From Cupriavidus oxalaticus (GTDB taxonomy: Bacteria > Pseudomonadota > Gammaproteobacteria > Burkholderiales > Burkholderiaceae), in assembly GCF_016894385.1 (NCBI RefSeq), contig NZ_CP069812.1, forward strand, positions 3,605,001 to 3,669,000: 64,000 nucleotides of DNA. The letters are read 5' to 3'. Shown here in pieces: positions 58,495-64,000 of this stretch (the first letter of the stretch is position 1; the number at the start of each line of letters is the position of its first letter). Under the pieces are notes generated by a model. It made no database searches. It worked only from the letters and a program-made list of their open reading frames with translations, and was not told the origin of the DNA. Both the position numbers and the translations under genes were made by a program.

Positions 58495-58528
58495 ATAAAA
58501 AAACGCCACGACCCAAGCCGTGGCGTTT
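58495..58528. terminator. Terminator between GNAT and M20 genes
   Basis: AAACGCCACG (58501-58510) pairs with CGTGGCGTTT (58519-58528). On the minus strand the hairpin is followed by a T-run (58500-58497 and the stem end), giving a strong stop for the M20 gene; on the plus strand TTTCTG gives a weaker one. Confidence 0.82.
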
Positions 58529-58569
58529 CTGTCGCCGCTCCGTCGCCGGCGCGGAGATGCCTTCCCCGC

Positions 58570-59838
58570 TTACTTCATCAGGTCCGACAACGCCAGCGCC
58601 ACCACCTTGGTTGCACGGTTCAGGTCGTTCAGGCGCAGGTTCTCGTCCGAGTTGTGGCCGCGCGCTTCCATCAGCGTGCGCGGGCCGGCACCATACAGCA
58701 CCGTCGGGATGCCGCGCTTGGTGTAATGGCGGGCGTCGGTGTAGAGCGGCACGCCCTGCACCGGGATTTCCACGCCAAACACCGACTCGGCACGGCTCTT
58801 CAGCGCGCCGATCAGCTTCTCCACGCCGGGCAGTTCCGACAGCGGCTCGGCCAGGATGATGCGCTCGACCTTCACTTCGATGCCGGGGCGGTCCTTGGCG
58901 GCCTGCTCGACCACGGCGCGGATCTCGCCTTCGGCGTCGAAGCCGATTTCCTCGGGGATCATGCGGCGGTCGACGCGGAAGGTCACCAGGTCCGGCACCA
59001 CGTTGGTGTTGATACCGCCCTTGATCAGGCCGACATTCAGCGTGGCGGTGTCGATGCCCGGCACCTTCGACTTGCGCGTGGCCAGCTCGGCGCGCAGGCC
59101 GTAGATGGCCTGCAGGATATGCGTGGCGGCCTCGATCGCGTCGACCCCGGTGTGCGGCATGGCGGCGTGGCCCTGCTTGCCCTTGACCGTCACTTCGACG
59201 TGCAGGCAGCCGTTGTGCGACGAGGTGATGCCGTACGAGAAGCCGGCCGAGATGGCGTAGTCGGCCTTGCTCAGGTTGTTGTCGAGCAGGAACTTGGGAC
59301 CGATATCGCCGCCGGTTTCCTCGTCATAGGTGAACTGCAGCTCGACCGCGCCGTTGATCTTCGCACCCTGCTTCTCGGCTTCCATCAGCGCCAGCACGGC
59401 GTAGGTGTAGGTGGCGAAGTCCGACTTCGACACCGCCACGCCGCGGCCGTACATGACCGGGCCGTGCTCGCTGTCGGCCACCTCGCCGCCATACGGGTCC
59501 TTGGTCCAGCCCAGGCCCGGAGGCACCACGTCGCCGTGGGCGTTCATGGCGATGACCGGGCCGCCCGTGCCGAACTGCTTGCGCACGATCAGGTTGGTGG
59601 CGCTGATCATGCCGGCTGCCTGCACCTGCGCGTCGGGCACCTTGTGCGCCTCGACCGTGAAGCCCAGGCCCTCCAGCAGTTCCCTGGCGCGCTTGCCGTG
59701 GGCATCGCAATCGCCGGCCGGGTTGTCCGACGGCACCTTGACCAGCTCGGCCAGGAAGGCTTCCTGCTGCGGGCGGTGCTGGTCGATGAACTGCGTCAGC
59801 GTGGTTTCGATGGGGTTCATATTGTCTCGTGCGGTCAT
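58570..59838 (-). CDS. M20-family metallopeptidase (ArgE/DapE-like)
   Basis: A 422-residue zinc amidohydrolase. Metal-site motifs are VIAMNAHGDVVPPGLGWTKDPYGG, YDEETGGDIGPKFLLD and the C-terminal SDENLRLND (His in ARGHNSDE). Family members remove N-acyl groups or cut small peptides. The ATG may be at 59838 or 59820; neither has a strong ribosome binding site. It lies downstream of another M20 enzyme on the same strand, 53 bp apart. Confidence 0.88.
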   Translation of the reverse strand: MTARDNMNPIETTLTQFIDQHRPQQEAFLAELVKVPSDNPAGDCDAHGKRARELLEGLGFTVEAHKVPDAQVQAAGMISATNLIVRKQFGTGGPVIAMNAHGDVVPPGLGWTKDPYGGEVADSEHGPVMYGRGVAVSKSDFATYTYAVLALMEAEKQGAKINGAVELQFTYDEETGGDIGPKFLLDNNLSKADYAISAGFSYGITSSHNGCLHVEVTVKGKQGHAAMPHTGVDAIEAATHILQAIYGLRAELATRKSKVPGIDTATLNVGLIKGGINTNVVPDLVTFRVDRRMIPEEIGFDAEGEIRAVVEQAAKDRPGIEVKVERIILAEPLSELPGVEKLIGALKSRAESVFGVEIPVQGVPLYTDARHYTKRGIPTVLYGAGPRTLMEARGHNSDENLRLNDLNRATKVVALALSDLMK

Positions 59839-59891
59839 GACTTGTTCTCGTAACTTCTCAGGAGGGTTCGGGTGGGCTTCCGGGCGCGGGC

Positions 59892-61172
59892 TTACTGCTG
59901 CAGCCGGAAGTGTTCGACGAAATCGCTGAACACGCGCGCGGACAGTGCTGCGTCCTCGGCGGTCATGGTTTCGGTGGGATGGTGGCTGATGCCGCCGTTG
60001 CCGCAGCGCACGAACAGCATGGCGACATCGGCGATGGCGGCAATGGCCATGGAGTCATGGCCGGCACCGGACGGCAGGTGGCGCACCGGCACGCCCTGGC
60101 GGGCGATGGCGGCGGCCCATTGCTCTTGCAGCCACGGGGCGCACGGCACGCTGTTCGCCTCATGGGTCTTGCGCACCTGCGCACGCACGTTGCGGCGCGC
60201 GCACACGCGTTCGATCTCGGCCAGCACGTCGTTGACGGCGGCCTCGCGCTCGGCGTCGACGCCGGAACGGATGTCGATGGAGAACACCGCGTGGCCAGGC
60301 ACCACGTTGGTGGCGCCGTTGGGCACGTTGAACTGGCCCACCGTCCCGACCAGGCCCGGCTTGCCGCCGCAGCGCTTCTCGATATACAGGCCGATTTCGG
60401 CGCCGGCCATGGCGGCATCGCGGCGCATGTCCATCGGCACCGTGCCGGCGTGGCCGGCCAGGCCTTCCAGCTCGACGATAAAGCGCGTGGCGCCGGAGAT
60501 CGCGGTGACCACGCCGACCGGCAGGCCCTCGTTGAGCAGCACCGGGCCCTGCTCGATATGCACCTCGATGAAGGCCGCAACCTTGCTGCGGTCATGCCTG
60601 GCGGCAGGCAGGCCGGCGGGATCGAAGCCAGCCTCGCGCATCACCTCGCGCATGGTCTTGCCGCTGTCGTCGACGTTGTCCAGCACCTTGTTGTCGAAGG
60701 TGCCGGCGATGGCGCGGCTGCCCAGCAGCGTCGCCTTGAAGCGCACGCCCTCTTCCTCGGCAAAGCCCACCACCTCGAGCGCGAACGGGAAGCGCTTGCC
60801 CTGGCGGTTCCATTCGGCCACGCACGCGATCGGCAGGATCACGCCCAGGTTGCCGTCATAGCGGCCGGCGTCACGCACGGTGTCGAAGTGCGAGCCGGTC
60901 AGCAGCGCCGGCGCGCCGGGCGTGGTGCCCTCGTAGCGGCCGATCACGTTGCCGGCGGCATCGCGCCGCACCGTCATGCCGGCCTGCTGCATCCATTCGG
61001 CCAGCTGTGCTGCCGCGCCGTGGTGGGCCTCGGTCAGGTAGGTGCGGGTGAGCATGCCGGGCTGCTCGGTGTGGGCGGCCAGGGCATCGGCCCAGGCCAT
61101 GATGCGCGTGCCTGCCTCTGCGGCTGCCGGCGCGGCTGTCGGCATGCTGGCCGACGACGGATTTGCTGCCAT
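59892..61172 (-). CDS. M20-family N-carbamoyl-amino-acid or allantoate amidohydrolase
   Basis: A 426-residue enzyme with metal ligands in LLTGSHFDTVRDAGRYDGNLG, EEEGVRFKATLLGSRAIAG and HIEQGPVLLNEGLPVGVV, and NGGISHHPTE at the end. This set is that of the allantoate amidohydrolase/N-carbamoyl-L-amino-acid hydrolase group. The substrate is not decided by sequence alone. Divergent from the dctA-type gene; a TGCATA-N9-TATGCA palindrome lies between the starts. Confidence 0.9.
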   Translation of the reverse strand: MAANPSSASMPTAAPAAAEAGTRIMAWADALAAHTEQPGMLTRTYLTEAHHGAAAQLAEWMQQAGMTVRRDAAGNVIGRYEGTTPGAPALLTGSHFDTVRDAGRYDGNLGVILPIACVAEWNRQGKRFPFALEVVGFAEEEGVRFKATLLGSRAIAGTFDNKVLDNVDDSGKTMREVMREAGFDPAGLPAARHDRSKVAAFIEVHIEQGPVLLNEGLPVGVVTAISGATRFIVELEGLAGHAGTVPMDMRRDAAMAGAEIGLYIEKRCGGKPGLVGTVGQFNVPNGATNVVPGHAVFSIDIRSGVDAEREAAVNDVLAEIERVCARRNVRAQVRKTHEANSVPCAPWLQEQWAAAIARQGVPVRHLPSGAGHDSMAIAAIADVAMLFVRCGNGGISHHPTETMTAEDAALSARVFSDFVEHFRLQQ

Positions 61173-61579
61173 GCGTGTCTCCTGCTGGAAGTGCTTGAAA
61201 GCCGCGGCGGCGTGGCTGGCGGGGTGCCAGTGCGGGCGGGGATGCCCATGGCCGAAGCTCTATTCTGTGCGATTCATGGTAGCACAGTGAATTCAAAAAT
61301 TGCATACAAAAATGATATGCACTATATTCGGTTCCACGTTCAGACAATCCGCTGCGGACAATCCCGTCCCAACAACGGATTGCGTGGATTCCGCCCCAAC
61401 AGGGGGGCTGTCCACGCGGTGGCGCGCTCCCGACCCGGAGCCCTGCCCGAGAACGTAAGGCCGGCAGCCCACCCAGCCGTCAGAGCAGTACGGGGCCGCC
61501 GGTGATTCCTGGATCGAAATGGGCCAGCCAGCGCACTTTCCCTGCAAATGCGCAGGACCGGCCCGGCACGGAGACAACC
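61173..61579. other. Divergent control region, 407 bp
   Basis: Contains the TGCATA-N9-TATGCA dyad at 61301-61321 in the most AT-rich part (about 61260-61340), the likely promoter area for both the M20 and DctA genes. The remaining 250 bp before dctA show open reading but no family match, so a long leader is possible. Confidence 0.45.
61301..61321. promoter_or_regulatory. Possible GntR-type operator
   Basis: TGCATA (61301-61306) and TATGCA (61316-61321) form a perfect 6-bp inverted repeat with a 9-base spacer, in AT-rich DNA between divergent genes. The GntR gene 1.7 kb away is the natural candidate to bind it. Confidence 0.5.
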
Positions 61580-62986
61580 ATGCAGCATGCAGTACCCTCG
61601 CAGCCCAGCCCGGGCACACCACGCCTGCACACCCGCTTTACCCGCTCGCTGTTCGGCCAGGTGCTGATCGCCCTGGTGATCGGCACGGCACTCGGCCTCG
61701 CCTTCCCCGAATTCGCCGCCAAGCTCAAGCCGCTCGGCGATGCCTTTATCAAGCTGATCAAGATGCTGATCGGCCCGATCGTGTTCTGCGTGGTGGTGGC
61801 CGGCATCTGTGGCGCCGGCGAGCTGAAGAAGGTCGGCCGCGTCGGCATCAAGGCGGTGGTGTATTTCGAGATCGTCACCACCATCGCGCTGGCGCTGGGC
61901 ATCCTGCTGGCCTACTGGTTCCAGCCGGGCGTCGGCATGAACGTGGATCCGCGCTCGCTCGACGCGTCGGCCATTGCCGGCTTTATCGACAACGCCACCA
62001 AGGTCAAGGACCAGGGCACGGTCGATTTCCTGCTCAAGCTGATCCCCAATACCGTGTTCGGCGCCTTTGCCAACGGCGATGTCCTGCAGGTGCTGCTGGT
62101 GTCGATCCTGTTCGGCTGCGCGCTGTCGCTGGTGGGTGAGCCGGGCCGGCCGCTGGTCAGGCTGATCGATACGTTCTCGCACACGCTGTTCAAGATGATG
62201 GGCTTCATCATCAAGCTGGCGCCGCTGGGCGTGCTGGGCGCGGTGGCCTTCACCGTGGGCAAGTACGGCATCGGCTCGCTCAAGCAGCTGGGCTTCCTGG
62301 TGTTCCTGTTCTACGGCGCGGTGATCGTGTTCGTGCTGGTGGTGCTGGGCTCCATCATGCGCGTGTGCGGCTTCTCGGTGATCAAGCTGATCCGCTACCT
62401 GCGCGCCGAGCTGCTGGTGGTGCTGGGCACGGCCTCGTCGGACAGCGTGCTGCCTCAGGTGATGAAGAAGCTGGAGTTCATGGGCATCAAGAAGTCGGTG
62501 GTGGGCCTGGTGATCCCGACCGGCTACTCGTTCAACCTGGATGCCTTCTCGATCTACCTGACGCTGGCTGCGGTGTTTATCGCCCAGGCCACCAACACGC
62601 CGCTGGCGATGGCCGACCTGCTCGGCATCCTGGCGGTGGCGCTGGTCACCTCCAAGGGCGCGCACGGCATCCCGGGCTCGGCCATCGTGATCCTGGCGGC
62701 GACGCTGTCGGCGCATCCGGCAATCCCGGCGATCGGCCTGGTGCTGGTGCTGTCGGTGGACTGGTTCATCGGCATCGCGCGCGCGCTCGGCAACCTGATC
62801 GGCAACTGCGTGGCGACCGTGGTGGTGGCCGCGTGGGAGAAGGATATCGACCGCGAACGGGCGCGCGGCGTGCTCAACGGCACGATCGAGGCGACCGACC
62901 TGGATGCCGGCCTCGCCGCCATGGCGGATGACACCGCCGTGGCCGGTTCGCCCGCCGCCGTGCCGGGGACTGTCGCAGGGCGCTAG
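61580..62986 (+). CDS. dctA: C4-dicarboxylate transporter, DctA family
   Basis: A 468-residue glutamate-transporter-fold carrier with about eight membrane helices and two hairpins. Signatures are LIGPIVFCVVVAGICGAGELKKVGRVGIKAVVYFEIVTT, LVVLGTASSDSVLPQVMKKLEFMGIKKSVVGLVIPTGYSFNLDAFSIYLTLAAVFIAQATN and SKGAHGIPGSAIVILAATLS. It imports succinate, fumarate, malate or a related acid with protons or sodium. Start at 61580 with GGAG upstream. GntR gene follows 47 bp later. Confidence 0.94.
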   Translation: MQHAVPSQPSPGTPRLHTRFTRSLFGQVLIALVIGTALGLAFPEFAAKLKPLGDAFIKLIKMLIGPIVFCVVVAGICGAGELKKVGRVGIKAVVYFEIVTTIALALGILLAYWFQPGVGMNVDPRSLDASAIAGFIDNATKVKDQGTVDFLLKLIPNTVFGAFANGDVLQVLLVSILFGCALSLVGEPGRPLVRLIDTFSHTLFKMMGFIIKLAPLGVLGAVAFTVGKYGIGSLKQLGFLVFLFYGAVIVFVLVVLGSIMRVCGFSVIKLIRYLRAELLVVLGTASSDSVLPQVMKKLEFMGIKKSVVGLVIPTGYSFNLDAFSIYLTLAAVFIAQATNTPLAMADLLGILAVALVTSKGAHGIPGSAIVILAATLSAHPAIPAIGLVLVLSVDWFIGIARALGNLIGNCVATVVVAAWEKDIDRERARGVLNGTIEATDLDAGLAAMADDTAVAGSPAAVPGTVAGR

Positions 62987-63033
62987 AATCACGGCATTTC
63001 CCCAACGCGCAGCCCCTGCGCAAGTGCGCTGCC

Positions 63034-63726
63034 ATGCCCGAGCATATCGATCCCGACATGACCGCCGAAGCGATCGCCGACGACATCGTCGCGGCGATCG
63101 TCTCGCACCGCCTGCCGCCCGGCACCAAGCTGCGCGAGGAGGCGCTGGCCAGCGTCTACCGCGTCAGCCGCACCAAGGTGCGCGCGGCGCTGCTGATGCT
63201 GAGCAAGGACAAGGTCATCCAGATCGTGCCGGACAAGGGGGCGTTCGTCGCCAAGCCCAGCGCGGAAGAAGCGCGCGAGGTCTTTGCCGTGCGGCGCATC
63301 CTGGAAGCGGCGCTGGCGCGCGAGTTCGTCGCGAAGGCCACCGCGGCCGACTACAAGCGCATCGACAAACACCTGGCGGCCGAGCGCAAGTCGATCGGCG
63401 GCAACGACGCGCAGGTGCGCACACGGCTGCTGGGCGACTTCCATATCGTGCTGGCCGAGGTGGTCGGCAACGGCGTGCTGACCGAGATGATGCGCGAACT
63501 GTCGACGCGCAGCGCGGTCATCACCATGCTGTACCAGTCCCGGCGCGATGCGGCGTGCTCGTCGGACGAGCACCGCGAATTCATCGAGGCCGCGCGCGCG
63601 GGCGATGCCGAGCGCGCCGTCGCGCTGATGGTGGACCACCTCAGCCATGTCGAAAGCGCGCTGCATTTCGAGGAAACCGCGCCGGTGGCACGAGGCAAGG
63701 ACTTGGTCGCGGCGCTGCTGGCGTAG
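63034..63726 (+). CDS. GntR-family (FCD/FadR-type) transcriptional regulator
   Basis: A 230-residue regulator. The winged helix at the N-terminus (IADDIVAAIVSHRLPPGTKLREEALASVYRVSRTKVRAALLMLSKDKVIQIVPDKGAFVAKP) is followed by an FCD helical domain with the metal-ligand histidines (GDFHIVLAEVVGN, DEHREFIEAARAGD, MVDHLSHVESAL). It probably controls the neighbouring dctA and M20 genes in response to an organic acid. 47 bp after dctA. Confidence 0.9.
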   Translation: MPEHIDPDMTAEAIADDIVAAIVSHRLPPGTKLREEALASVYRVSRTKVRAALLMLSKDKVIQIVPDKGAFVAKPSAEEAREVFAVRRILEAALAREFVAKATAADYKRIDKHLAAERKSIGGNDAQVRTRLLGDFHIVLAEVVGNGVLTEMMRELSTRSAVITMLYQSRRDAACSSDEHREFIEAARAGDAERAVALMVDHLSHVESALHFEETAPVARGKDLVAALLA

Positions 63727-63752
63727 CACCAGCGCTGGCCGTTGACCAGCGC

Positions 63753-63766
63753 TTGACGTGAGTCAA
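63753..63766 (+). promoter_or_regulatory. FNR/CRP-family box TTGAC-N4-GTCAA
   Basis: TTGACGTGAGTCAA is a perfect inverted repeat matching the FNR-type layout TTGAT-N4-ATCAA with one change per arm. Its centre is 41.5 bp before 63801, the class II activator position for the RNA described below. Confidence 0.6.
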
Positions 63767-63800
63767 AGCGGCCTGGGCTGCGCCCGGGCACACTTGTCCT

Positions 63801-63903
63801 CGCCATGAAGACGCGGGGGCGCACTTCATGAGCACTCTGCCTTCCGCGCATCATCGCCGGAAGGCCGCCCGCACGCTGCAACGGTGTGCGGGCTTTCTTT
63901 TTT
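63801..63903 (+). ncRNA. Candidate oxygen-responsive small RNA with three stem-loops
   Basis: About 103 nt without a coding frame fold into three consecutive hairpins. Stem-loop 1: CATGAAG (63804-63810) with CTTCATG (63824-63830), extended inside by GCG/CGC around a G4 loop. Stem-loop 2: GCCTTCCG (63839-63846) with CGGAAGGC (63858-63865). Stem-loop 3: GCCCGCAC (63867-63874) with GTGCGGGC (63886-63893), followed by a T-run broken by one C. An FNR-like box lies at the expected distance upstream. The hairpins are seen; an FnrS-like role is inferred. It could be the leader of a gene beyond the window, but the terminator argues against that. Confidence 0.55.
63867..63903 (+). terminator. Rho-independent terminator of the candidate sRNA
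   Basis: An 8-bp GC-rich stem (63867-63874 with 63886-63893) and TTTCTTTTTT at 63894-63903. Confidence 0.85.
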
Positions 63904-64000
63904 CTGAGGGCTGGCTTTTGCAGTGCTGAGCGCCGCCAGCCCGCGAAGCCTGCAAACAATGCCGCAGCGTGGCATTTTTCCTTTCCGGCCAATCACTTGC
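63904..64000. other. Window end, no gene recognised
   Basis: About 97 bp after the terminator with no reading frame of note; probably upstream DNA of a gene outside the window. Confidence 0.5.

Overview
The window is a GC-rich, densely coded stretch of a betaproteobacterial chromosome. Gene content (chromosomal paaABCDE with a TetR-type regulator, a full type II secretion operon, a soxCD-soxYZ-soxAX-soxB cluster, a fused indolepyruvate oxidoreductase, DctA) and codon use point to Burkholderiaceae, most likely Cupriavidus or a close Ralstonia relative. This is judged from protein recognition only; no search was run.

Layout. 1-3013: end of a DUF488 gene, a nucleoside-recognition (SpmAB-like) membrane protein, a candidate tiny sRNA, a DUF1488 protein and a UspA protein. 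3150-8813: phenylacetyl-CoA epoxidase operon paaABCDE behind a promoter with an embedded 12-bp palindrome, then a DUF1835 protein and a PaaR-like TetR regulator. 9260-11547: a GNAT protein, an Lrp/AsnC regulator and a secreted EF-hand protein. 11702-26041: type II secretion. gspC lies alone on the minus strand, separated by the NO-detoxification pair hmp/nsrR from gspGHIJKLMN-DEF on the plus strand. 26135-40446: housekeeping and accessory genes (NYN-LOTUS protein, fused IorAB, HD-domain protein, GFA and VOC proteins, MFS transporter, DODA-type dioxygenase, outer-membrane-like protein, DUF2314, Tag glycosylase, CDF metal exporter, second EF-hand protein). 40542-40617: tRNA-Ala(CGC). 40691-51346: sulfur oxidation, all on the minus strand, in transcription order fccA-like cytochrome, fccB, ArsR repressor, soxC, soxD, a monohaem cytochrome, soxY, soxZ, a DsrE-like protein, soxA, soxX, a TlpA/SoxW thioredoxin, soxB. 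51506-55238: the conserved yraN-diaA-dolP block divergent from rsmI, then rlpA. 55533-58482: MBL hydrolase, exonuclease-like protein, small membrane protein, ArsC-like reductase and GNAT. 58570-63726: two M20 amidohydrolases, a DctA-type carrier and a GntR regulator.

How genes work together. IorAB-type enzymes turn arylpyruvates into aryl-acetyl-CoA, so phenylpyruvate could feed the Paa epoxidase encoded 20 kb away. The Fcc and Sox genes form one periplasmic route for sulfide and thiosulfate oxidation, probably under the ArsR repressor. NsrR has two 23-bp operator candidates, one before itself and one before hmp. The GntR gene, DctA and the M20 amidohydrolases look like an uptake-and-hydrolysis module for a carbamoyl or amide compound.

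The most interesting unexplained pieces are non-coding: (i) 63753-63903, an FNR-like box followed at the right distance by three stem-loops and a terminator, a candidate oxygen-controlled sRNA; (ii) 38228-38540, with a perfect 18-bp palindrome, three CGTATACGT copies and several DnaA-box-like words, reminiscent of a replication or segregation site; (iii) 1752-1845, a promoter-to-terminator unit of about 59 nt with C-rich, Shine-Dalgarno-complementary segments.
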